Origin: Heligmosomoides polygyrus polygyrus
Lineage: Eukaryota; Nematoda; Chromadorea; Rhabditida; Heligmosomidae
Assembly (NCBI GenBank): GCA_947396885.1
Contig: OX377202.1
Span: forward strand, 76,604,643-76,668,642
Length of the DNA: 64,000 bases
Direction of reading: 5' to 3'
The position numbers were made by a program, and so were the translations under genes. Under the pieces are notes generated by a model. That model was given only the letters and a program-made list of their open reading frames with translations, did no database searches and had not been told where the DNA came from. Positions 1 through 11,874 of the stretch are shown one piece after another. Position 1 is the first letter of the stretch; the number at the start of each line of letters is the position of its first letter.

Positions 1-840
1 GCGCCCTTCTAGGCAAGCTTGACGATTTCGAAATTAAACTGAACATCTATCCAAATCAAAACGAGTGTCTATCAGATCACACTAGAGACTCTGAGACGAT
101 TACAATAATTTCTCTCGAAAAATTAGCATGGCTCTCTATGATTTTTTTTTCGTTCGACTGCGTCAATAGGTTAAATTGTATCAAACTTTATTTTAAAATA
201 TTTTCGAGGAAAAGTAATGGCTTAAAGCTTATTCCAAGGTGAGAAAAGTAGCAGTTTTTTAGCATAGTAAAAGAAGAGGTTGCGCGCGGCGTCCACCTCG
301 TCGCGATTTTCATTGGACTGAAGGGGTAAATGCTGCTTGCTTGAAAAAACAGAGCGAAGATACATATCTTCTCCACAAAGATTTTTGTTGTACTGTGGAC
401 GAGTGTGCAATTCCAAGCAAATAAGTTTTTTGGAATCATTCAAAGGAAAAGTGCGGCGTCCTGGACAAGTGCATGGCGCAATCTCTTTCTTGACACTAAA
501 AACCACTCACTGCGCTCCTGCGCTCTAGAATAAAGTTTGAATCATTGCTTTTCTTGAAAAATAAATTTTGCACAAAATTTCAATTAGTGGTTCTCTAATC
601 AAAAAATTTCAAAGAATGTTATAAAAATATACAGTATACGTTACAGTATACCTTACACTTCCCTTGGACATAGAATTATTTTAACTGTTACGAAGAATCT
701 TGTTTAATCTGGGAGCGCTCGCTTTGACTTGGAAGATGATCATTTTGATTTCTGGCGCATCAAGCTTGCTTACGAAAGTATCCGATTTAATTTTATAAGT
801 GTTCAATTTAACGTGGAAATGGTGTATATGTCTAGCTGAA
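1..840. mobile_element. Foldback-type TIR element, copy 1, cut by the window start
   Basis: The left end (about 1-130) and right end (about 690-840) are diverged inverted copies of each other. The left end reads CAAGCTTGACG and later AAACTGAACATC, and the right end carries GACTTGGAAGATGATC and GCATCAAGCTTGC. The AT-rich interior (190-540) matches the interior of a second copy at 35.87-36.76 kb, including a GTCGCGATTTTCATT-like core. No transposase is visible, so I read it as a non-autonomous DNA transposon. Short ORFs across it are not credible genes. Confidence 0.5.
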
Positions 841-2280
841 GCAATACTTCGCACTTACTCCAATGTGGATCTCGTTCCAATTTATCGTATGCAAAAGCGT
901 CCGAACATTCACTGCGGGGTACCTCTAGGGTGGACCAGGAGAGCTACCAGGAAGGAAGGAACAACCTGGAGGAGGGACCAGGACGGGCAAACCAGCAAGA
1001 AGAGATCAGTAAGGGGGGGGGGGGGTCAATAGTGGAAACAAGGGAGTGGGGGCAGACCACCAAGTAGATCCAGTAAGAAGAAACGAACGAAGGGGAACCT
1101 GGCATCCGGATTCAGAAGACGTGTCAACGATATCGTGTAACGCAAGCTGTTGGGCATGAGAACGGTTGCGGAGGGCAACCTGAGGGACAGAAGTACTGCG
1201 CAGCACAAACCAATGGCGTTACTGGTCGGGCCAGAGAGAATGTCCGTGATGAACGGACGGAAGTGGTAAACGACTTGATGCCAATAAAGTACGCAGCAGA
1301 TCCTAGATGTTGGCGAAATTTAAGTTTTACAAAGACTGCCTTCCGTAGGTCTGTGATGTTGCAAAATCGCGCGAAGCGCACAAGTGCAAGACACGCCGTT
1401 AGGTGTGTCAGAACCCCTGTATATTATATTAGCCGCCCTACGTGCATGATATGTGGATTATGATTCTTTGTGACGCTGGTTCTAGACGATGCATATGCGA
1501 GACCTTTTGTGTGGTCCAGACTTCCTTTCGTAATTTTTTTCTCTGGAAACTCGCTAAAAATTTTTTTTGTCAACTCCATTTTGCGACCTCTCGGACGTTT
1601 CAACATTACGGGATCACTCCCAAATTTCATTGAAGTCGAAACAGCATGGGGTTTAGGATCGATTTTAATGCATGTCCTAGTTGCGACGACTGATTCGTGG
1701 TCTCACTGGCAGTTTATCTGTTCGTAGACACCAGTAGACTCCTGTATTTCTATGCTTGACAATGGACCAGTGTAGTGTTGTCCTAGGGAGGCGCTGACTC
1801 TCGCATACGCCTCTAATGTCTGTAGAATCTAGTCGAATTACGATTAGTCATTTCCAAGGGATCTCTATTTCAAGAACTATACCTAGAATGGGTTTGTATT
1901 CTGAAAAATTAGTACTCACTCTACTGATCATTGCTGTGTAGATGTGTTATCTGCCAGTCGTAGCTTCTCTTCACAGTTTCACAGTTTCTTTGTATCTGTT
2001 TTGGAGTAGCAGTCGTTTGTTTGTTGCTTTTCAATTGTTGTTGTTTTCTGAAGATATTCAAAAATTCAAGCAATGCAGAGAAGTTTTTCTGGAATCATCG
2101 TTTTTTTTTGCTTCTGCTGGGTGTGAAGCTTATTTGTTAGGTATGGAAGACGCTTAACGGCGGAAAATTTAGCTTTGGGATTCTCTACGCATGCCCCCTG
2201 ATGCATTTCTCAATGCACAAATGTGTCTCCCCGTAAATGTGAAATGTTTTTTACTTTTCGAGTACGAAAGGAAAGACAAA
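841..2280. other. No recognisable gene; low-complexity runs
   Basis: Only short ORFs without family resemblance or exon-like boundaries occur here. A poly-G run lies near 1014-1025. I see no TIR pair or tandem array. Confidence 0.4.
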
Positions 2281-2440
2281 AGAATCAATCCCCTCGTGGG
2301 ATGCACCACGCTTCCTTGTGTTACGGGATGTCGAGGAGGTACTTTGAATGCGTATTAGGCCAGTACAGTGATTTGCTATGTACTCAGCCGATAGGCATGT
2401 CAGAGTTTTTTTTCGTTCCTAGACAATGACTGTACCAATT
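2281..2440 (+). repeat. Rep-A dispersed repeat, 5' part
   Basis: It contains the Rep-A signature: GGGATGCACCACGC, then GGGATGTCGAGGAGG, then GAATGCGTATTAGGCC, then a degenerate AGCCGATAGGCATGTCAG. The same order recurs at about 13 places in this window. Confidence 0.7.
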
Positions 2441-2472
2441 CGACGTCCTCAGAGTAATGGAAGGCTCGCTTT

Positions 2473-2502
2473 GAATGGGCGGGATCAGAGACCGCCCATT
2501 CA
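2473..2502. repeat. Short perfect hairpin beside the foldback arm
   Basis: GAATGGGCGG, nine intervening bases, then CCGCCCATTC form a 10-bp GC-rich stem a few bases outside the left arm of the 2508-3880 foldback. It may mark the junction of that insertion. Confidence 0.55.
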
Positions 2503-2724
2503 GTTTATAAGGGAAGGATACTAGGTGACCATAGGACTTTAAGATGAGACGTGTATCGCTGGATGCAGCTGCGAACGATGATACCAAATATGCGTTCCGT
2601 TTCTGCTGTGCGCATCTGTGAACGAAGTTATGGGCCATTTTCGTTTGCCTCAAGGTCCACGCAGAGCGGGACAATCACAAGAGAGCGAGCTCAAGTGGGG
2701 TTGAAGCTGCGCTGCCAGCCGAGC

Positions 2725-2795
2725 AGTGGTGGCGCAGGGGTAGAGGAGCGCGGTGGTGAGACGGGGTGGTTTATGGTTCGGCTCCCCTCTGGTGC
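2725..2795 (+). promoter_or_regulatory. tRNA-like Pol III internal promoter, left arm
   Basis: TGGCGCAGGGGTAGAG resembles an A box and GGTTCGGCTCC resembles a B box. They are about 45 bp apart, which is normal for a tRNA or tRNA-derived SINE. The segment does not fold into a full tRNA. Confidence 0.5.
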
Positions 2796-3600
2796 AGGAT
2801 CTTTACACTTCCTAAAAAAGATCTGCCACGATCAACCAGAGCTCTCTATGTCAAATGGCGAAGATTGAGCGAATTGGACTACCAAGATCCCACCACCCAT
2901 ACTTACAAGCGGGTGATCAGTGCATTAAATAACCCCCTTGGGCAATTTTTTTCGACACACGGGTCGGTAAGGACAATGCTGCCGACTTATCTTCCAAACT
3001 ATGTCCTGACCATCTGTTGTGTTGGCGTGCCTTTTGGAGAAGTTCGGTCCTTCCGATACCTCGGCGCCTTCCTACAAGGCAAGAGAAGAAGATGGCTAGC
3101 AGTTTTGCATCCATCCAGCAAGACACATAATGCGGCAGCATCGAGGTAGAGGATGAAGAAGGTATCAGAGTGAAAGCAGAAGAGGAGGATCCTACATGGT
3201 CAGTGTAGGAAGATGATGAGGAGAACACTAGCCAGCAGCGTGGATCTTCTCGTTTCTATTTCTGATATTTCCAATATTGTTTCCCTACTGGCATCGTAGA
3301 GCCCTGCTCTTACAGCGGCTGCACTGATGTGTTTTTTATCCGCTGCGGTCATTGCCAACAGCTGTCATGTTTTGGACGTTTCGTACTGTTATTTCACAGC
3401 TGCTAGTGTAACGCATTGTTTGACTTCTCGCCATGTTCTTAGCAACTATTCATGATAAATTGTATCTTCGTGCCAGCATGAAGTTCTCATTATGAAGAAA
3501 AGTCCTTTCTGGTAACCCTCTCGTTGCGATTTGACATAGAGAGTTTTGCTTGATCGTGACAGATCTTTTTTAGGAAAAACAAAAACCCTGCGCCAGAGGG

Positions 3601-3660
3601 GAGTCGAACCATAAACCATCCCGTCTCACCATGGCGCTCCTCTGCTCCCTGCGCCACCAC
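3601..3660 (-). promoter_or_regulatory. tRNA-like Pol III internal promoter, right arm
   Basis: This is the inverted counterpart of the left-arm motif. Read on the minus strand it has TGGCGCAGGGAGCAGAG and then GGTTCGACTCC, the latter an essentially canonical B box. Confidence 0.5.
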
Positions 3661-4376
3661 TGCTCGGCGGGCAGCGCAGTAACAACCCTACTCGCTTTCT
3701 TGTGATTGGCCCGCTCTGCGTAGACCTGGAGGGCAAAGGAGTGTGCTAGGAAAATGGCCCATAACTCCTTTCACAGATGCGCACAGCAGAAACGGAACAC
3801 ATATTTGGAATCAGCGTTCGATGCCGCATCCAGTGATATACGTCTCAATGTCCCATGGCCACCTAGTATCCTTCCTTTGTCAGACTGGAGGTGCTCGCGA
3901 CGATGGTCACCTGCTCCGCCTGCGTCACCACGCGTCCTTCATGGCATTAACCTGTGAAATGATTACAATTTTTAATGCTACAGTTGCTTCAGCAATGAAC
4001 TAACTATGCTTCCCCATTTTGACATTCCCATTGCATTTAGCCGCTGAACAATTTGTTGTTTAATTCGTAGTAGTTCTTCCTTGAACTCTAGGCGAGGTTG
4101 GTAACAGCGTTTATAAGGCTTACGTTTTGGCGAGATCGCCTTTTTCAGAGCCTGAAAGGAAAACCTAAGTGTGACCACTCGACCAAGAGTCTCCTCAATC
4201 CTATCGGATTTTCAGACCGAGTAGACGAACACAAGATGAGTAGGAGATAGCAATCGACCTCACCTAACAAGGATCGCCAGGCGATCAGAACAGTAGTGCT
4301 CGTGAGGGTACCAACGAAGACGGTACCCTGACTAGAATGCTAGCCGGAGGTATGGCCTGAGCTCCCGGGTTATATA

Positions 4377-5651
4377 CAGGGTGGCCCATAAGTCCTGCAA
4401 CAAAAACATAGGCGTATAAAAAGGCTAAGAATGCACCAAATTTGAACCACTTTTAAACAGTGTTTGCCCATGGTTTGTAGATTATGGAGGAGCGGTATTA
4501 TTCATAAAGGACCACTCCTGGATTGATAAGAACCTTCAGATCGTGTGGCTTGCTTTGCAGCTCACGTCGTAGCCCCTCTTACGGAGTTTTACTTCTTATT
4601 CGTTCCAAAGAAGATATTGAACAATAGTTTTCACAGGCTTTATAGAGCAAGACATTTTCTTTAAGATGGTTAATAAACAAAGATTGAAAATCTAAAGATT
4701 TAGGAATTTCACAGCTAGTCTTTCGCAGGTGCAATATTTTGCAGATGGACTGAGAACCGCTACCACGTCCTTTTCTTTGCTGTTACAGGAATCGCTTTAC
4801 CAGAATGTGTATTTTGCCTTTAAACAGCGCGATTGAGTCTCTAATATATGGTGTTAGGTTTTTGTTCCTATCAAACGAATATTTTTATTGATTTTCACTA
4901 TTTTTACACAAAAACCTATGGAGTGTGGGGAGACATTTTGGAAAATCGTGTACGACAAAAACCTGCCATGCGTGGCCATTGTGTTTATATCATCAGGTTC
5001 CCGCAAAGGTAGCATTAAACGCACTATTATTTTGACCTTTCTGGGATCGCTCAACTTTGAGAAATTTTTCATCAAATGAGGCAGAGGCTGAATACCCATT
5101 TCGAACGACGCCCTCCAACTGCGCTTACAAATTTTTCCCTCTACTCTCTTCTCCTCATAGCTGAGTCTTCATCTCACTTGTGGACTTGTAGAGCTTTCCT
5201 TGTAGTTTTCTAGAAACAACATATTGCTTAGTAATAGATTACGCACACGGCTGAATATTGAATTTGTTCCAGCTGGTTGCTGCATCGTGTATGATCAGAA
5301 AATTATTAGCGTTCTTCTACTGTAGTTCAGATCCGTTCATTCAATGTTCACTCTTGAGAAGCATCTGCACTGCCCTACATAATACCATCATACTGCTTGT
5401 TCAACAACCAATCTTCCGAAATTTAGTCACATCGGAACGGAAGCGCCCCAACACGGGCCAGAGAAGAATTTTCGGTAGTTTTACGTGAGAGCGCATTACT
5501 TTGTAATAAGAGCAGCTACAACCATGATACTTTCCAGAAGTATAGCACTAAGTATATCCTACATAACTGTTGGTATGCGGTTTTTTTGCAGTTGGAAAAA
5601 GACAACCAATAAGGTCTCCTAATTTTGTTGCAGGACTTATGGGCCACCCTG
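4377..5651. mobile_element. 1275-bp non-autonomous Tc1/mariner-type element with 29-bp perfect TIRs
   Basis: The ends begin CAGGGTGGCCCATAAGTCC and are exact inverted copies over 29 nt, flanked on both sides by TA, the Tc1/mariner target duplication. The interior has no recognisable transposase on either strand. The CAGGGTG ends resemble those of the elements at 11875 and 53103, and the length nearly equals that of the 53103 element minus its inserted MITE, so these probably belong to related families. Confidence 0.8.
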
Positions 5652-5825
5652 TATAGGCACTCCCCCTTCCGGTTGATTTTTGGGTTAGTAGCCTGTATCC
5701 AAAATGCCTCAAGGGCTTTCCGCGTCGACGTTTGGGGCTCGCGTGGCTAAAATTTCAAATATGACCCCAAAGTCCTCTCCGTGGTGAGCGTTGACCCTGT
5801 GGCCACTATACCTTTGTCCTTGGGA

Positions 5826-6045
5826 AAAAATTTCGAATTTCGAATGATCGAATAATATTCGATTTTCAAAATTTCGAATTTCGAATGATCGAATAATATT
5901 CGATTTTCAAAATTTCGAATTTCGAATGATCGAATAAAATTCGATTTTCAAAATTTCGAATTTCGAATGATCGAATAATATTCGATTTTCAAAATTTCGA
6001 ATTTCGAATGATCGAATAATATTCGATTTTCAAAAAGTCGAATTT
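5826..6045. repeat. 41-bp tandem satellite rich in TTCGAA
   Basis: About five near-identical 41-bp units, each with AATTTCGAATTTCGAATGA and ATCGAATAATATTCG, run head to tail. Units differ by single bases, for example AATAAAATTCG in the third. Decayed TTCGAA motifs continue to about 6085. Confidence 0.85.
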
Positions 6046-7040
6046 CGAATAATTGAATTTCGAATAGTCGAATATTCGAATAATCAAATGAACACTATTA
6101 TTTACTGTCGTCACCCAGTGGTTGAAATTTAATTATTTTTTATTACCCACTGTGAAGGAAATAGATAGCTGCTCCATCCATTTCCTTTACGAGACCAAAG
6201 GACAATAACAGCGGTATAATTGCAATGAAGCACGCTTTGCTTCCCTAAGAATTCGTGCACCGAGAAGAGAGAAACATCTTGGGTAGGCAGAGCTAGATTG
6301 TTATAGGTCTTTCTCTATAGGTTGCTATCTTTCCTTATGTTATAGCGAAGCTTCCAGGTGGTAAAAGAATGATTATCATGGGCGGAGAAATGATACAAAG
6401 GCGATCTGGTGCAGAAAGGGCGCACTGGAGTCTCATGAATGGCATTCAGTTTGTGTTCTAGCTCCGTTGAAGAGAAACGGATCCGCGTTGGAATCTAATC
6501 TGACAAGACACTACGATTTGGACAGTGTTAGAGCGAAAATGGGGATGGCTCACTTTCATAGGAAACGGAGTATGACTGGCTCTTGTACTCCATAGCCATT
6601 GCTCTTCCTCTCTTCTTCAACGTCTTTACTGGCAGAAAGCAGGAGCTTTCTAGGCCCCTGAAAGTTCTACCTCCCTACCGCAGCCCCTTCGGCTCTAATC
6701 GTTCCCTTGTTGTGACTGGGGTAGAAATACAAAACGAAGATTCTCCCGTAGTATACTGAAGGTAAAAATATCTGTGTACAGGCATAACCCTAATCACTTG
6801 CGGTTCACGTGAATGGCCACAGCACGCTCGACGGCCGTTTACAAGGAAGCAGGTGCGCAGCGGAGGGCCGCGCTTGCAGCGCTTACTTCGCGTCAACTCA
6901 CAAGGGAGGTCAATGAACTTCCCGTGGGAATCTTGTAAGTGACCTATTGAGCGCTGTGGGGGATCGTTCGAGAGGCACCCCAGTGGTTTTCAACTGAATG
7001 CAGCTAAGGGACATTTTATTTAACGAATTTACCGAATTTA

Positions 7041-7070
7041 GCTTTTTAACGCGAAAATTTTTCGTTAAAA
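7041..7070. repeat. AT-rich near-perfect palindrome
   Basis: TTTTTAACGCGAAAA followed by TTTTTCGTTAAAAA forms an almost uninterrupted inverted repeat with no real loop. It lies in the middle of the 5.8-8.9 kb inverted structure. Confidence 0.5.
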
Positions 7071-8119
7071 AGTGGTCGTTAAAAATTTACCGAAAAAGTT
7101 TAACGCACACCCCTGCTGCCCATCGTCTCCCCACCACTCTGCTAATCGAAGGTTTAGGGACTTGTACTCCCACAACTCCGGAGATCGAAAGCAGGTTTCG
7201 CCCAAACGTCGTCTAGAGGGCTAATTGAGGTGCTGATCGCAAATCTAGTAAACGTTTTCGCGTGATCGCGTGATTCCACATTTTCATGAGTGATCAAGTT
7301 TATCAGTTTGAGTACATGGAATCGCTTTCTTCACCTACATATGTGATCAGACTTGCTTTCCAGTCTTCGACTTTGAGATGGAAAGTAGTGCACGAAAAAT
7401 GGATAATTTAGAAAAAGAAATGACAGATTCGTGGCAGCAGCCTAAATAATTTCCTAAGGCGAGGAAAGAACGAAATCAGTGGTCATGACAACCCCATCCT
7501 TACTCACGAACACACACTATGAAATATCGTAAGCGGCCAAATTGTCGAAATTGGATACCATATTCGTGCTCAGCATCCAAAGTAGCAGTACAGGTGATGT
7601 TTGAGCGAAAAAAAATTCCGACCTCCACTCAATTTTTGGAGTCACGACAGTACAACACGGCCGGTTATTCTGCACCTTTTCTTGCACATACTCACCATCG
7701 CCTATTGTGGTCGACCGTAACACCGAAAGCGTTTGCCAGCTTCGTGATCAGAACCTCAGTTAACCCTCAGGACAACGTTTGGACGAAATTTTATTCTCTA
7801 CTTACGAAGTCTTGAGAATTACTACAAGTACCTACGTTTGGAAAGCCCCCCCCCCCCCCTGTCAGCGCGGGAGAGTGGCCGAGGAAGAATAGGCTGCAAG
7901 AAGACCAACACTACGGAGTGGGTCAAAAATGATACATTTTATAAGAGATGGTAAAATTAGTAAAATTTACAAGACAAACGTTCTCTATTGAAACCCGAAG
8001 CCCGATCAGCACATCCCTGAGATGGACTGAAGCAAAACATTTCGATTATGTTCGTAAATGAGGTTAAAATGAGAATGTGTTCTACATTTACGAAAACGCC
8101 CAGCAATCCGTAAACACCT

Positions 8120-8165
8120 CTCCTAGATTCGAACCTGGACCTCTCCCCGCTATCCACACCCCCAG
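8120..8165 (-). repeat. tRNA-like B box, possible SINE fragment
   Basis: On the minus strand GGTTCGAATCT is a near-perfect Pol III B box. It is preceded by TGGATAGCGGGGAG, a weak A-box candidate. The surroundings do not close into a tRNA cloverleaf. Confidence 0.35.
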
Positions 8166-8599
8166 TTTGCCGCACTTGAATGTACCCTGCAGTCCATTTC
8201 GGGAAACCTAATAAATTGTCAGATTTCTAACATCTAACTATAATTAAAGCTCTATAGCATCTGCATGTTAATTTCTGAGCATTTCAAGGCCATTCAAGGC
8301 GTCACTTTCGCCTCATCAGCCAGCACTGAAGTGCTACAGTTTTTTGTAATTTTTTACCTACCCAGAAGCCCGCAGGACATTTGAAGACCACTATGGTGCT
8401 TCTTAGACACACTCTTATAACAAGCAATAGGTCATTTTGGAAATCTCCACGGGAAGCTCATTGACTTCCCTTGTCAGATTGCGTAGACACAATTCGGCGC
8501 ACTTTGAGCGACGCGCGAAACTCAAACGTCGTTTTTTATCATAAGGTCACACTCCCCTGGTTTTGGAAGAAGAGTGCCACTAACTTGTTAAGAGATTGA

Positions 8600-8830
8600 T
8601 AAAGAATATTCGAATATTCGACTATTCGAATATTCGATATTCGAAGCCTTCGAATATTCGAATAAACGAATATTCGAATATTGGACTTTCTCGAATATTC
8701 GAATAATCGAATAATTCGAATATTGGACTTTCTCGAATATTCGAATAATCGAATAATTCGAATATTTGACTTTTTTCGAATATTCGAAATTCGAATTTAT
8801 TCGAAATTCGACTGTTCGAAATTCGAAAAG
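8600..8830. repeat. 42-bp tandem satellite rich in TTCGAA/AATATTCG
   Basis: At least two full 42-bp units (TCGAATATTCGAATAATCG ... ATTGGACTTTC) are flanked by degenerate ones. Translated, the array gives an artefactual repetitive peptide on either strand. Its right flank is the inverted copy of the flank of the 5.83-6.05 kb array. Confidence 0.8.
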
Positions 8831-8860
8831 GACAAAGGTATAGTGGCCACCCAGTGCAGT

Positions 8861-11800
8861 GGAAACCCGCAACCTTTGCAGAAAATTTATTGTTTCTTTT
8901 CAATGGTGTTTTGTGGTGAGTAAAAATAATAATAAAAGAGTAATGCGAACAGATTGTATGTTCATACAATGCAGTTGGAGTAATTTGACGCAAGGAATGC
9001 CCTGGCAGTTCTGCCTGGCTTCAAACAATTGACGTTAACAAAATAGAGATTGCGAGTTTGGATGGCACTATGAGCCAGCTGCAACCAAATACGTGAGCTT
9101 TCATACGCAGCAGCTCAGTGGACCTCAGATGTTCCGAGGTGTTTGGGATCGATAGAAGGAGCTAGATTTTCTATAGGTAACCGTCCGGCCGATTAATTGT
9201 TAGTTGAACACAGTTTTTAGTAACAAGTTATCTACAACTCTTGGAGGAAGCCGCCGCCCATTCTTCGGGAACATTCGTGTTAGGTGGTCGTAAGATGGCC
9301 GCGCTGGAAGTGCCAATTCGATCCGCCTGTCTGTCTCTGATCGATCCGATTTTGCTCCTCAAATTAGTGGTTGTTTCGTTTGACAGCTGGGTCTGTGATC
9401 TGTTGTAGGATATTTCACAGTCACTGCTATCAGCTGATTGCGAATTCCACCGGAGGCTATGTCGTCTTGGATTAGTTTGATTTCATACTCGAGATTAGCA
9501 TCTTATTCTAGATTTGTTGCACATGGATTAGGGTGCTCTCATGAGCAGGGTGCATAGCGGTACTCATTGGGAAACGCCCCGCTTGAAACGAGCGTTTAAT
9601 TTGGGTTTTGTGTTATCCTCGGGTAAGCAGATGTGATATATAGGTGTGATAGATGGGTCACTACCTGGAATTCTTTGTACGCGCAATGGCCCTGCATAAC
9701 TGAAGATCCTGCATGGCTAATCTAATAAAGATAAATAAATAAATAAATATTGCAAATGTTAGCAGGCAGGCACTTCCTTACGAATGAGACTACATCAACT
9801 CTGTGGGTACAACATCGCACTGACATATCTCGTAATGCGCTTTTTTCCATTCATAAGCGATTATCATTTCTTGCAAAGGACTCGTATTGCCAGATTGAGC
9901 GCCTTTGATCATCCTCGTAATTTCAGAGAGACTCTTCATTCTCACCACATCCCACTCAGGGGCGCGGTTATTATGGATCACACCTTCGTCTCTCTCGTAA
10001 TTCATCGCAGTTTGTTTACATTCATTCGCTGGCATTTCGTCCCCACCGATGCGTCAGTGAAGAGGATGACCGTCGAACTCCGTTAGCCTATTTATAGTGT
10101 GATTGGACGACACGTGCTTGCCACTCGTTGTTCCGGTTTCCCGCCTGAATGCTTCTGTCTTTTCTTCTCGATAAGTCACACTATGGCTCGCTGGAACGCA
10201 AGTCTCTCTAAGAACTGCAGATATGAGAGGGCCGATTTAAGACGTTGCAATGGAGAAGGGCCTTCATAATTGGCCGCATGTTCTCTGACGACGTGACCAC
10301 TTTTCACCGCTTGTCATCTATCTTCTTGTTTGTCATCATAACTAGCCTTTCCTCGTGAGATTTGTCATCCTTCGGTGAAAAATATCTCTGCATGATAAGA
10401 GAAAGCGCAACGTATCTAGGATCACAGCGGCGTTTCCTCAAAGAATTCGCCAATTAAATGATATCATTGTCACTGCCTATCCGTTAAGGGAATCAACACT
10501 TCTTCCATTTTGTGTTTTGATTCTGAAAAGCTTCACGTTCTGCGAGTGGGCTACTCAGCTATCGTGTGACTGTTTGTTGACCTAACATCTTTTCAAACGT
10601 TTGTTTGAAATAGGAGGGGTGCGCCAAAGTGAAGCGTTTGGAAGGGGTGAGAGGTTTTCTGTGAATGTGTTTTAATCGTTTAGGACAAGCGTGCATTTAG
10701 ATTGGCCTCTCTAATAAGCTCCAGTTGCTTAGAAGTGAGTGAAATGCGTGGGGCAATAATTAGCGAAAAGGTTGGTTATCGTGGATCTTTCAATTTTGCC
10801 TTGTTTGCCTGAAATTCTACGGTTTCTTCATCGTGATTAGTCCATCATTTTTAACAGGTTACGTTGGTTATTTCGTTTCGGGCCTATTCCGAGATTGCTA
10901 TTTCGTAAAAAAATTGTTAATCTATTTATATATTTCACTAAGTTTCCACTTATTTTTTATCATTACTGTAATTTATATTACACATCTTTGAGTTTTTCGC
11001 GTTGTTGGTTAGGGCGAATTGTTTCGATCAAATATCTTATTACCTCTTTATTTTTATTGAGATTTGTTTTGCTCTTCGAAACACCTCTCAATTTTTTCAA
11101 AAGTAAATAGAAATTGCTGTAAATCCTTTCCTTATAATATGATGCACGAAAATGCGATGCAGATGCTCGACGGAACTTTCGCCCACTGACTGTCGTTGTT
11201 ATTAGAATCTTGCCAGCATATTTCCCATCACCGAATTTGTTAATTTCAAATTGTTTCGTCCTTGATTTTTCTATTGAGCAAAAATGAAAAATTCCTCGAG
11301 AATCAGGCGGGCTGGTTAATCTATGCGTTTCGCTGACAGTTTCGCAGCACGACAGCAGTGCACGAACAATTCCGCAAGCTGCGGAAAGAACGCCAGGACC
11401 TTGACTAACCTGGTGGTCGGACTTGATCCTGGAAGCCGTGAACGAACAGCATGACGCCCTTCGTGACACTGGGGTCTCCATCTCTTCTGGAATTCTCGAC
11501 GCTGTACGTTGTTGATTCATGCTTCTCGGCGGAAAGCTGTGATTCACTCATCTGCTCCTGTTTAATAAGGAGACCGCCTTAAGGAAACCGATTTTCTGTT
11601 TGTGGGCCACGTTTGTTCCCACCTATACCCTTTGATATTTAGCCATTTCTTTTTATTGAAAATGACAGTTGCTGCAGAGCTTGCCTTTCCTCACTAATTC
11701 CGAAATTAAATTCTTGCACGTATTTCTCAGCCTCTCGGTCATCTCCGCTTATTAAATTTATACAGGCATTTGAAATTCATGACATAAACTCTCCTGATTC

Positions 11801-11874
11801 CTGGTCTTGCAGCTAGCATACAGAGCTTTGTGGTACAGGTTCCGCCAGTATGTTATCAAAGCGAGGAAAAATTA
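8861..11874. other. No recognisable gene; possible retroposon tail
   Basis: A tail of the form CTAATCTAATAAAGATAAAT(AAAT)n at about 9718-9750 resembles the 3' end of a LINE or SINE. The longest ORF (minus strand, 10978-11547, 189 codons) has no family resemblance, no signal peptide and no exon-like ends. Nothing else stands out. Confidence 0.4.

Larger units (their letters stand above)
2508..3880. mobile_element. Foldback element with ~350-bp inverted arms carrying a tRNA-like promoter
   Basis: Bases 2508-2866 and 3527-3880 are diverged inverted copies, separated by about 660 bp. Matching landmarks are GGAAGGATACTAGG against CCTAGTATCCTTCC at the outer ends, AAAAAAGATCTG against CAGATCTTTTTT, and TATGTCAAAT against ATTTGACATA at the inner ends. 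Each arm holds an A-box-like and a B-box-like tRNA motif pointing towards the spacer. It could be two SINEs inserted head to head or one element with long TIRs. No protein is encoded. Confidence 0.65.
5800..8860. mobile_element. 3-kb imperfect inverted structure with TTCGAA satellite arrays in both arms
   Basis: GTGGCCACTATACCTTTGTCC near 5806 is repeated inverted near 8830-8851, each next to a TTCGAA-rich tandem array. A second inverted match lies further in: 6895-6950 carries a segment with AATGAACTTCCCGTGG, and 8425-8490 carries CCACGGGAAGCTCATTG. The arms are diverged and unequal in length. No transposase was recognised, so element status is inference. Confidence 0.45.

Noticed and set aside
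8588..8993. ORFs encoding repeated FEYSNIR/IFEKS-type peptides
   Set aside because: They are direct translations of the TTCGAA tandem array, open on both strands because the unit has no stop in several frames.
10978..11547. 189-codon minus-strand ORF, among the longest in the window
   Set aside because: No family motif, signal peptide or exon-like borders, and composition looks random; AT-rich DNA can leave such frames open.
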